Source of the DNA: Rickettsiales bacterium
Lineage (GTDB): Bacteria; Pseudomonadota; Alphaproteobacteria; Rickettsiales; UBA1997
DNA length: 11,202 nucleotides
Direction: 5' to 3'
NCBI GenBank assembly: GCA_947441695.1
Contig: CANEUK010000023.1
Coordinates: forward strand, 1 to 11,202
Below are positions 1-5,377 of this stretch, in pieces. A program made the translations under genes and the position numbers. The notes under the pieces were generated by a model that was not told the origin of the DNA, made no database searches, and saw nothing but the letters and a program-made list of their open reading frames with translations. Every line of letters begins with the position of its first letter. Position 1 is the stretch's first letter.

Positions 1-129
1 ATCCGCAATAGATTTTTGGTTTTTATTAAAGTCAGTTTCTTCAATCGGTTTGGATATGTTTTTGCCCGAATTTTTATCTAAAAAATCTTGGTTCAAAATT
101 TGGCTTTCATCAATTTCGAGCGCGTCGCC
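1..129. repeat. 129-bp exact direct repeat, copy at the window edge
   Basis: Bases 1-129 are identical to bases 238-366, with a period of 237 bases (79 codons, so the rsmA frame is kept). Identity ends at 129/366, where the next bases are A and T. Because the copy starts exactly at the window edge, its true extent to the left is unknown. It could be a real tandem duplication or a contig-end assembly artefact. Confidence 0.95.
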
Positions 130-657
130 AATATTATAGGGCAAGTTGGCGATTATTTTGAATTTAGTTTTAATCAAATTCGACTCGTCGTCGAATTTGG
201 CAAACTTTGAATTGCTACTCGCCGAGTAAATCGGCGCATCCGCAATAGATTTTTGGTTTTTATTAAAGTCAGTTTCTTCAATCGGTTTGGATATGTTTTT
301 GCCCGAATTTTTATCTAAAAAATCTTGGTTCAAAATTTGGCTTTCATCAATTTCGAGCGCGTCGCCTTCGATAATTTCAAATCGCTCGCCGTAAAAATTT
401 TTTAGTTCGTTTAAGGCTTCCAAACAACGCCGATCTTTCTCAATTGCTATTAGTTTTTTTGCGCCCGCATCTAAAATTGAGCGACTTAAACTTCCTGGCC
501 CCGCGCCAATTTCAAGCACCACAAAGTCAGACAAATCGCCTGCGGTGCGCGCAATTTTGTCGGTAAAATTTTTGTCGAGAATAAAATTTTGACCTAAAGA
601 TTTTTTGGCATCTAAACCGTATTTTTTTATGAGATCGGAAGTGGAAAGAAGGGTCAT
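1..657 (-). CDS. rsmA: 16S rRNA dimethyladenosine transferase RsmA/KsgA, partial (3' end off window), with in-frame insertion and edge repeat
   Basis: RsmA dimethylates two adjacent adenosines in the 3' terminal hairpin of 16S rRNA during small-subunit assembly. The frame is open from the ATG at 657 to the window edge (219 codons, no stop). Visible family features are KKSLGQNFILD near residues 18-28, the SAM-binding EIGAGPG at 49-55, an acidic ribose-binding position at E73, GDAL at 98-101 and the catalytic NLPYNI at 171-176. Two features are abnormal. First, about 69 residues separate GDAL from NLPYN, where E. coli KsgA has only about 20; the extra stretch is hydrophilic and part of it is encoded by a dispersed palindromic element. 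Second, straight after NLPYNI the protein restarts at GDALEID, so residues 177-219 repeat residues 98-140 exactly and the expected C-terminal helical domain is not seen. No clear Shine-Dalgarno precedes the start. Identity is confident; whether this version is functional or correctly assembled is not. Confidence 0.88.
   Translation of the reverse strand, partial: MTLLSTSDLIKKYGLDAKKSLGQNFILDKNFTDKIARTAGDLSDFVVLEIGAGPGSLSRSILDAGAKKLIAIEKDRRCLEALNELKNFYGERFEIIEGDALEIDESQILNQDFLDKNSGKNISKPIEETDFNKNQKSIADAPIYSASSNSKFAKFDDESNLIKTKFKIIANLPYNIGDALEIDESQILNQDFLDKNSGKNISKPIEETDFNKNQKSIAD
172..260 (+). repeat. Dispersed palindromic element, copy A, translated inside rsmA
   Basis: A 10-bp perfect stem (CAAATTCGAC at 175-184 and GTCGAATTTG at 190-199, 5-base loop) is followed by a second palindrome, TACTCG-C-CGAGTA (216-228), and by CGCAATAGATTTTT (241-254). 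The same order of blocks occurs inverted at 774-865, and the first block occurs again at 4321-4356. Read on the minus strand, the element supplies roughly RsmA residues 133-162, part of the surplus between GDAL and NLPYN. This resembles the Rickettsia palindromic elements that insert in frame into protein genes. Membership of that family is not claimed, because the sequence has not been compared with it. Confidence 0.7.
238..366. repeat. 129-bp exact direct repeat, internal copy
   Basis: This is the internal partner of bases 1-129. It encodes RsmA residues 98-140, from GDAL onward. This copy sits in the order expected for the protein, downstream of the SAM-binding motif in the reading direction, so it is probably the original. 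Confidence 0.95.
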
Positions 658-686
658 CGGATTTGCGCTATTGTGGCTAGATTTGG

Positions 687-713
687 ATTATGACATCCAA
701 AATTTCAGTTCAA
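687..713 (-). promoter_or_regulatory. Possible sigma70-type promoter for rsmA
   Basis: Read on the minus strand, TTGAAC (713-708) and CATAAT (692-687) are separated by 15 bases and lie 30 bases upstream of the rsmA ATG. The spacing is shorter than the usual 17, and AT-rich DNA yields such matches by chance, so this is weak. The -10 also falls in the arm and loop of a small hairpin, TTTGGAT/ATCCAAA (682-688 and 695-701). Confidence 0.25.
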
Positions 714-726
714 AAATATGAACATG

Positions 727-751
727 TGGACGGAGCTGCAAACTCCGTCCA
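727..751. repeat. GC-rich hairpin in the rsmA-ald spacer
   Basis: TGGACGGAG (727-735) and CTCCGTCCA (743-751) form a perfect 9-bp stem around a 7-base loop. It is clearly more GC-rich than its surroundings. No T-run follows on the minus strand, so it is not a canonical terminator for ald. A weaker 5-bp stem, CAACT/AGTTG, lies just beyond and is followed by ATTTTTC on the plus strand. It may be the outer end of the adjacent palindromic element or a separate intergenic palindrome. Confidence 0.6.
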
Positions 752-773
752 ACTGTGAAAGTTGATTTTTCTT

Positions 774-865
774 AAAACAAAAAATCTATTGCGAATTCGC
801 TAATTAACTTGGGCGAGCGTCAATTAAAAATTAACCCAAATTCAACTCAAAAGTCGAATTTGATC
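774..865 (-). repeat. Dispersed palindromic element, copy B, directly after ald
   Basis: Read on the minus strand, this copy has the block order of copy A: ATCAAATTCGACT, a short loop, GAATTTGG, a related spacer of 42 bases (40 in copy A) containing AATTG and CTCGCC, then CGCAATAGATTTTT. The main stem is 11 bp with one G-T wobble (837-847 and 852-862, 4-base loop). The spacer also contains the perfect palindrome GCGAATTCGC (791-800). The element begins three bases after the ald stop codon. Its stem, followed on the minus strand by GGTTAATTTTTAATT, could act as a terminator for ald. Confidence 0.7.
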
Positions 866-868
866 TAA

Positions 869-1981
869 TTATAGAACTTTTATGGCTTCAACAAAATCAA
901 TTCCCAAAGCATCAGCAACGGCTTTGTAAGTAACTTTGCCGTCAATTACGTTGAGTCCGTTGCACAAATGAGCGTCTTCAAGCAAAGCTTTTTTGTAGCC
1001 TTTGCCAGCAATTGCTAAAGAAAATGGCAAGGTCGAATTTTCTAAAGCTTGCGTAGAAGTTCGCGCCACCGCGCCGGGCATATTGGTCACGCAATAATGA
1101 ACCACGCCGTCAACCACGTAAGTTGGATTAGAATGCGAAGTTGGTTTGCTGGTTTCAAAACATCCGCCTTGATCAATTGAAATATCAACCATCACCGCGC
1201 CATGTTTCATTTTTTTAACCGTTGCCGCTGAAACCAATTTTGGCGCCGCCGCACCCGGAATTAAAACCGCACCTACAACCACGTCAGAATTTATAACATT
1301 TTTTTCGATATTTTCTAAACTGGCGTAAAGAACTTCGGCCGAATTGCCAAAAATATCGCATAAATAGCGAATGCGTGGCAAAGATTTGTCTAAAATTACT
1401 ACTTCTGCGCCCATTCCGATTGCAACTTTTGCCGCATTGGTTCCCGAAACGCCGCCGCCAAGAATTGTAACTTTTCCGCGCGCCACACCAGGAACTCCTC
1501 CAAGCAAAACGCCACGTCCGCCTTGGGCTTTTTCTAAAGCACGCGCGCCTGCTTGAATTGAAAGTTTTCCGGCAACTTCGGACATTGGCGCCAAAAGTGG
1601 CAACGAGCGATCAGCCGCACTCACGGTTTCAAAGGCAATTGCCACGCAACCAGATTTAATCAACATTTCGGTCAAATGTGGTTCGGCCGCCAAATGCAGG
1701 TAAGAAAAAATAATTTGCCCTTTTTTGATTATTTCGCATTCCGATTTTTGAGGCTCTTTCACCTTCAAAATCATTTCAGATTTTGCATAAACTTCGGCGG
1801 CGTCAGCGGCAATTTTTGCGCCAGCTTCAACATATTGTTCGTCAGAAAAATCGATTGCCGCACCCGCATTATTTTGAACCAAAACTTGGTGACCAGCATT
1901 GATTAGTTCGCGAACTCCCGACGGAGTTGCGCCAACGCGATATTCGTGATCTTTAATTTCTTTTGGAATGCCAATAAGCAT
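869..1981 (-). CDS. ald: Alanine dehydrogenase
   Basis: Ald catalyses the NAD-dependent reversible conversion of L-alanine to pyruvate and ammonia in the cytoplasm. The 370-residue length is typical of the family. The N-terminal domain opens with IGIPKEIKDHEYRVGATP, which carries the substrate-binding Arg15. Lys75 lies in KVKEP and the catalytic His96 in SYLHLA. The Rossmann domain has GGGVSG at 175-180 and an acidic Asp198 at the end of the second strand, as expected for NAD rather than NADP. The second catalytic residue, Asp270, lies in DISIDQGG. All these positions match the numbering of characterised alanine dehydrogenases. The ATG is preceded by GGAG six bases upstream, one of the few clear ribosome sites in the window. 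ald starts 15 bases after rsmG ends and is probably cotranscribed with it. Lrp-type activators often lie beside ald, but none is present here. Confidence 0.97.
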   Translation of the reverse strand: MLIGIPKEIKDHEYRVGATPSGVRELINAGHQVLVQNNAGAAIDFSDEQYVEAGAKIAADAAEVYAKSEMILKVKEPQKSECEIIKKGQIIFSYLHLAAEPHLTEMLIKSGCVAIAFETVSAADRSLPLLAPMSEVAGKLSIQAGARALEKAQGGRGVLLGGVPGVARGKVTILGGGVSGTNAAKVAIGMGAEVVILDKSLPRIRYLCDIFGNSAEVLYASLENIEKNVINSDVVVGAVLIPGAAAPKLVSAATVKKMKHGAVMVDISIDQGGCFETSKPTSHSNPTYVVDGVVHYCVTNMPGAVARTSTQALENSTLPFSLAIAGKGYKKALLEDAHLCNGLNVIDGKVTYKAVADALGIDFVEAIKVL

Positions 1982-1987
1982 AAATTA

Positions 1988-1991
1988 CTCC
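1988..1991 (-). promoter_or_regulatory. Ribosome binding site of ald
   Basis: GGAG (minus strand) lies six bases before the ald ATG, inside the 15-base rsmG-ald gap. It fixes the ald start. Most other genes in this window lack an obvious Shine-Dalgarno sequence. Confidence 0.75.
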
Positions 1992-1996
1992 GTTTG

Positions 1997-2632
1997 TTAA
2001 TTATTAAGATTTGTGATTTTAAAAACTTTGATGACGTTGCTGTCAGAGGATGTCAGACTTGGATGTAGCTCATGTTCAAATTCAAATTTTTGTTTAGCAA
2101 GTTCAATTTCTTGAGGCAGATTTTTGCCCTTTAAAAACAAACAATATCCGTCTTTTTTTAAAAATTTTTGTGAGTAATCAAGTAATTGGTCAAGTGGCGC
2201 CAAGGCTCGCGAAACAATGCAATCAAATTGCAAATTGTTCAGTTCTTCCAAATTAACCTGATGAACAAAAACTCGATTTGACGAAAGCAATTTGGCGCGG
2301 CGCAAAAACTCGCTTTTGCGAAAAGATTTTTCAACCAAATGAATTTCGCGCAAACCCAAAATTGACAAAACCAAGCCCGGAAAGCCTGCGCCCGAACCAA
2401 AATCGGCAATTTTAGAATTTTTATTTTCAATTAATGGCCAAAGTTGCGCGCTGTCTAAAATGTGGCGTTGCCAAATATTTTCGATGGTAGAATTGCCAAT
2501 AAAATTAAAATTATCGTTTTCTTGCAAAAGCAACAAAACAAAGTCTTCAAGACTTTTTATCTGAAAATTAGTTAGTGGCGCAAATTTTTTAATTTCGCTA
2601 AAAGCGGCGTCTTTCTTAATTTCGAATTGCAT
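1997..2632 (-). CDS. rsmG: 16S rRNA (guanine527-N7)-methyltransferase RsmG
   Basis: RsmG (GidB) uses S-adenosylmethionine to methylate N7 of G527 in the 530 loop of 16S rRNA. The 211-residue protein has the usual length and motif order. IWQRHILDSAQL at 53-64 is the family signature before the SAM domain. FGSGAGFPG at 78-86 is the SAM-binding glycine loop, LVEKSFRKSEFL at 99-110 follows it, SRALAPL at 141-147 is characteristic, and FLKGK at 166-170 closes the core. The ATG at 2632 begins at the natural N-terminal position but has no visible Shine-Dalgarno. rsmG lies 57 bases after carB and 15 before ald, all on one strand. It is not beside gidA or parAB, where it is often found. The C-terminus is complete. 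Confidence 0.96.
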   Translation of the reverse strand: MQFEIKKDAAFSEIKKFAPLTNFQIKSLEDFVLLLLQENDNFNFIGNSTIENIWQRHILDSAQLWPLIENKNSKIADFGSGAGFPGLVLSILGLREIHLVEKSFRKSEFLRRAKLLSSNRVFVHQVNLEELNNLQFDCIVSRALAPLDQLLDYSQKFLKKDGYCLFLKGKNLPQEIELAKQKFEFEHELHPSLTSSDSNVIKVFKITNLNN

Positions 2633-2688
2633 TAATTTTTTAAGTGATTTGATTTTTTTATTGCGGCTGAAGGTAATTTTGGTTCAAG

Positions 2689-4293
2689 TTAATTGTTTAA
2701 ATCTTGCAAGGCGCGCACTTCAAATTTGCAACCCTGCGCTTTATAGGCAACCAAAGCATCAACCAAAGCCCGCGCGCCCGAAATTGTGGTGGTATAATTA
2801 ACTCCGCGCATCAGCGAAGTTCTGCGAATCGAAAAGCTGTCTTTGGTAGCTTGCGCGCCTTCGGTGGTGTTGATAACCAAAGCAATTTCTTTGCGATCAA
2901 TCATATCAACCACGTGCGGTTTGTCTTCGGTAATTTTATTGACAATTGTCACCGCAATATCGTTTTCAGCTAAAAATTTGGCGGTGCCGCGCGTGGCAAC
3001 AATTTTAAACCCAATTTCAATTAATTTTCGGGTAATTTGAGGTAGATATTTTTTATCAGAATCTTTAACCGAAACAAAAACCAATCCTTCGGTCAATAAT
3101 TTTACGCCAGCCGCCATTTGGGCTTTGGCAAAGGCTAATTCAAAACTTTTATCAATTCCCATCACTTCGCCAGTTGATTTCATTTCGGGCCCCAGAATGG
3201 TGTCGCTGGCAGAAAATCGAGCAAAAGGAAAAACTACTTCTTTGACCGCAAAATAATTAGGTTTTTTTTCGACTAAATTGAAGTCAGAAATTTTTTTGCC
3301 AATCATGATAAGCGAGGCAATTTTAGCGATTGGAATTCCGGTTGCTTTTGCCACAAAAGGCACGGTGCGTGAGGCGCGCGGATTAACTTCTAATACAAAA
3401 AGTTTTTCTTCTTGAATGGCATATTGAACATTCATCAAGCCTTTTACATTAAGTGCTAAAGCCAGTTTTTTGGTGGCTTCTTTAATTTCTGAAATAATTT
3501 TTTGCGACAATGAATAAGGCGGAATTGAACAAGCCGAATCGCCAGAATGAATTCCGGCTTCTTCGATATGTTGCATAATTCCTGCAACAAAAACTTCATC
3601 GCCATCGCATAAAGCATCAACATCAACTTCAACTGCGTCAGTCAAAAATTTATCAAGCAAAAGCGGCCCGCTTTCAAAAACGTCGGAATATTCTTTTAAA
3701 TATTTTATCAAATAGCTTTCGTCGTAAATAATTGCCATTCCTCGCCCGCCAAGCACGTAAGAAGGGCGAACCACAACCGGAAAGCCAATTTCATTAACTT
3801 GTTCAATTACTTGTGTTGACGAATAAGCGATGTGATTTTGCGGCTGATTTAGCTCGAGTTTTTGTAAAAGTTTTTTGAAACGATCGCGATCTTCTGCCAA
3901 ATCAATCATATCTGGCGAAGTGCCGATTATTGGAACATTTTCGTCTTGCAAAAACTTGGCAAGACTTAGCGGAGTTTGACCGCCAAATTGAACGTTGACG
4001 CCAAGAAGTTCGCCGTTAGACATTTCTTTTTTGATTAACTCAATTGTGTCTTCGCAGGTTAGAGGTTCAAAATAAAGGCGATCAGAAATGTCGTAGTCGG
4101 TTGAAACGGTTTCTGGATTGCAATTGACCATAATGGCTTCAATTCCGGCTTCTCTAAAAGCAAAAGCGGCGTGAACGCAGGTATAATCAAACTCGATGCC
4201 TTGTCCAATGCGGTTTGGGCCCGATCCAAGAATGATGGCTTTTTTGCGACTAGTCGGATTTGACTCGCAAGATGAGAGGTTGACTTGCAGCAT
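2689..4293 (-). CDS. carB: Carbamoyl-phosphate synthase large subunit, C-terminal half only (free-standing)
   Basis: Intact CarB is about 1070 residues: two homologous ATP-grasp halves plus an allosteric domain. This 534-residue protein matches only the second half, which phosphorylates carbamate. Residues 13-35 carry the linker and strand RKKAIILGSGPNRIGQGIEF. MVNCNPETVSTDYD lies at 55-68, the ATP-grasp core includes VRPSYVLGGRGM at 175-186 and EVNPRASRTVPF at 302-313, and an MGS-like regulatory domain fills roughly 400-534. The carboxyphosphate-forming half and the oligomerisation domain are absent. An in-frame TAA lies five codons before the ATG, and the upstream 200 bases are noncoding, so the gene truly starts here. 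The cut falls at the domain linker and the frame is undamaged. That favours a functional split gene with its N-terminal half elsewhere, as known in some archaea and Aquifex. A recent truncation or a misassembly at the adjacent palindromic repeat remains possible. No Shine-Dalgarno is seen. Confidence 0.93.
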   Translation of the reverse strand: MLQVNLSSCESNPTSRKKAIILGSGPNRIGQGIEFDYTCVHAAFAFREAGIEAIMVNCNPETVSTDYDISDRLYFEPLTCEDTIELIKKEMSNGELLGVNVQFGGQTPLSLAKFLQDENVPIIGTSPDMIDLAEDRDRFKKLLQKLELNQPQNHIAYSSTQVIEQVNEIGFPVVVRPSYVLGGRGMAIIYDESYLIKYLKEYSDVFESGPLLLDKFLTDAVEVDVDALCDGDEVFVAGIMQHIEEAGIHSGDSACSIPPYSLSQKIISEIKEATKKLALALNVKGLMNVQYAIQEEKLFVLEVNPRASRTVPFVAKATGIPIAKIASLIMIGKKISDFNLVEKKPNYFAVKEVVFPFARFSASDTILGPEMKSTGEVMGIDKSFELAFAKAQMAAGVKLLTEGLVFVSVKDSDKKYLPQITRKLIEIGFKIVATRGTAKFLAENDIAVTIVNKITEDKPHVVDMIDRKEIALVINTTEGAQATKDSFSIRRTSLMRGVNYTTTISGARALVDALVAYKAQGCKFEVRALQDLNN

Positions 4294-4320
4294 TTTTAAA
4301 ATTTTTTACGAGATTTATAC

Positions 4321-4356
4321 TTAATCAAATTCGACTTATCACTCGAATTTGGGTTA
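4321..4356 (+). repeat. Dispersed palindromic element, copy C (short)
   Basis: It shares TTAATCAAATTCGACT with copy A without mismatch, and TCGAATTTGG on the other arm. The following GGGTTA matches copy B. The stem is CAAATTCGA (4326-4334) with TCGAATTTG (4343-4351), 9 bp with an 8-base loop. The CGCAATAG block of copies A and B is not seen downstream, so this copy is short or decayed. It lies 28 bases upstream of the carB fragment start. Confidence 0.7.
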
Positions 4357-4365
4357 GTTTGTTAT

Positions 4366-4395
4366 CTTCAATTGAGTTTGAGCATAGAATTGAAG
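4366..4395. repeat. Inverted repeat CTTCAATT / AATTGAAG
   Basis: The two 8-bp arms (4366-4373 and 4388-4395) are perfect and 14 bases apart. It lies between the two divergent genes, so it could be an operator-like site or a further piece of palindromic-repeat debris. No protein partner can be named. Confidence 0.5.
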
Positions 4396-4455
4396 TTGTG
4401 TTTAAATTTGATTTAAAATTTAGGTAATAAATTTTTATTTTCTCAAGTTTTTCCT

Positions 4456-4525
4456 TTCACAAAACTTGTTATTTTTTTTATAGAAATTAGCTTTCAAAAT
4501 ATTCACGGTTCGAAAGTTTTGTGAA
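4456..4525. repeat. Long-range 12-bp inverted repeat upstream of ssrA
   Basis: TTCACAAAACTT (4456-4467) and AAGTTTTGTGAA (4514-4525) are perfectly complementary over 12 bp with 46 bases between them. The right arm can instead pair locally, ATTCAC (4501-4506) with GTGAAT (4521-4526), so two mutually exclusive folds exist. The right arm touches the start of the tmRNA acceptor piece. The repeat may form the 5' leader or outer helix of the precursor RNA. Confidence 0.6.
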
Positions 4526-4526
4526 T

Positions 4527-4799
4527 TATGGCGATAAACCTAATCTGTAATAGATGTACATGGACTCGGGGGCAGTACCCGACACCTCCACCATCTTATT
4601 TTATGGGGGTGAACAGCTTCGACATGCATGATAAAGAGATTGACTTTGCTCGGTTGAGAAACTGCCGATTATGTTGGATAAAACCAACGTGATATCCGTT
4701 CAAAAAAAGTAAATGCAAACGATAACTTTGCTAATGACAACTTCGAATTTGCTCCAGTGGCTTTAGCTGCTTAGCATAAGTGATTTTGTCGGGGTTTTT
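4527..4799 (+). ncRNA. ssrA: Transfer-messenger RNA, circularly permuted two-piece form
   Basis: tmRNA rescues stalled ribosomes and appends a degradation tag. The normal 3' end comes first here: the T-arm TCGGG-GGCAGTA-CCCGA, then CACCTCC, the discriminator A and an encoded CCA (4591-4593). An 11-base spacer (4594-4604) follows, to be removed in maturation. Then comes the normal 5' end, GGGGGTG (4605-4611), which pairs with CACCTCC to form the acceptor stem. Its third pair is G-U, the alanine identity element. The conserved TTCGAC lies at 4618-4623. GTTGG/CCAAC (4673-4677 and 4684-4688) and GGATA/TATCC (4676-4680 and 4693-4697) are pseudoknot-type pairings before the tag. AATCT upstream and AGATT downstream could pair across the pieces. 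This permuted order is typical of alphaproteobacteria. The two outer boundaries are approximate; the CCA end and the acceptor-stem start are firm. Confidence 0.93.
4715..4774 (+). other. tmRNA tag reading frame, ANDNFANDNFEFAPVALAA-stop
   Basis: The resume codon GCA is followed by 18 more codons and TAG. The tag ends in ALAA, as needed for ClpXP recognition. At 19 encoded residues plus the charged alanine it is longer than the Caulobacter tag AANDNFAEEFAVAA. The segment ANDNF occurs twice in a row, with different synonymous codons in the two copies. The resume codon was placed by analogy with E. coli (GCA-AAC-GAC). Confidence 0.9.
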
Positions 4800-4842
4800 G
4801 CTCGGTTTTTCCTTTCAACAGAAAAAACCGAGCATTTTTTTT
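4800..4842 (+). terminator. Rho-independent terminator of ssrA
   Basis: GCTCGGTTTTT (4800-4810) pairs with AAAAACCGAGC (4823-4833) over 11 bp, and eight T residues follow (4835-4842). It starts 25 bases after the tag stop codon and ends only 24 bases before the sspB start. Confidence 0.92.
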
Positions 4843-4866
4843 GCATCAAATTAAAATTATCAAACC

Positions 4867-5370
4867 ATGGAAGACCTTATTGGATATGATGAAATTATCG
4901 AAAACTCAATGCGGCTGGTTATCTTTGAAGCGTTAAAAAAAGTTGAAAAAAACGGCCTGCTTGGAAAGCATTATTTTGTCATTACTTTTTCAACTCGTTT
5001 TTTAGGTGTTTTGCTACCAAAATTTCTATTAGAAAAATATCCAGAAGAGATGACAATTGCCCTTCAATACCAATATAAAAATTTGGTTGTTGAAAATGAA
5101 TGCTTTAAAATTTCTCTAAGCTTTAAAGGCAAATACGAAAAAATGGTGATTCCCTATAAATCAATCACTTCTTTTTCTGACCCTTCAATGAATTTTGCCC
5201 TTAAATTTAGCGTTTCTTACGCTGATTCCAAAGAAGATGAAATTGATGTTGATTCTGACTTAAATCAAACCAACAAAAAAAGTGGCGCAGCGGTTGATTT
5301 ATCAGCCAAAGTAATTTCTCTTGATGCCTTTCGTAAAAATCGAAAAACAAACCCCGAAGAAAATCTTTAA
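4867..5370 (+). CDS. sspB: ClpXP adaptor SspB, alphaproteobacterial type
   Basis: SspB binds ssrA-tagged proteins and tethers them to ClpX for degradation. This 167-residue protein has the alphaproteobacterial form: YDEIIENSMRLVIFEALKKVEKNGLLGKHYFVITF at the N-terminus, KYPEEMTIALQYQYKNLVV at 57-75, and IPYKSITSFSDPSMNFALKF at 95-114. An acidic linker, KEDEIDVDSDLNQ (122-134), leads to a conserved C-terminal tail, VISLDAFRKN (149-158), the region that docks on ClpX. It lies directly after ssrA, whose product makes its substrate, and seven bases before plsY. The ATG has no Shine-Dalgarno and sits 24 bases after the ssrA terminator. It is therefore expressed by read-through, from a promoter inside ssrA, or as a near-leaderless transcript. 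Confidence 0.93.
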   Translation: MEDLIGYDEIIENSMRLVIFEALKKVEKNGLLGKHYFVITFSTRFLGVLLPKFLLEKYPEEMTIALQYQYKNLVVENECFKISLSFKGKYEKMVIPYKSITSFSDPSMNFALKFSVSYADSKEDEIDVDSDLNQTNKKSGAAVDLSAKVISLDAFRKNRKTNPEENL

Positions 5371-5377
5371 TTAAATC

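Larger units (their letters stand above)
4294..4526. other. Divergent noncoding spacer between carB and ssrA
   Basis: No open frame here resembles a protein. The spacer must hold the promoters for carB (leftward) and ssrA (rightward). It also holds a dispersed palindrome (4321-4356), a second inverted repeat (4366-4395) and a long-range 12-bp inverted repeat (4456-4525). The region 4396-4455 is extremely AT-rich and is the likeliest place for the ssrA promoter. I could not pick a -35/-10 pair with acceptable spacing. Confidence 0.6.

Noticed and set aside
1..366. CRISPR array or satellite
   Set aside because: There are only two copies, each 129 bases with 108 bases between, and both are coding in the rsmA frame. 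CRISPR repeats are far shorter and more numerous.
682..701. TTTGGAT/ATCCAAA hairpin as a terminator
   Set aside because: No T-run follows on either strand, and the stem is only 7 bp with ordinary base composition.
1371..1906. Plus-strand frames opposite ald
   Set aside because: They are antisense to ald, which has all of its catalytic residues. The translations are low-complexity and carry no start context.
2704..3040. Plus-strand frames opposite carB
   Set aside because: They are antisense to the conserved MGS-like region of carB and overlap each other in two frames, as expected for shadows.
4555..4593. Ordinary tRNA 3' half ending in CCA
   Set aside because: The T-arm and CCA look like a tRNA, but no matching 5' tRNA half lies upstream. 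The acceptor partner GGGGGTG lies downstream, which identifies a permuted tmRNA.
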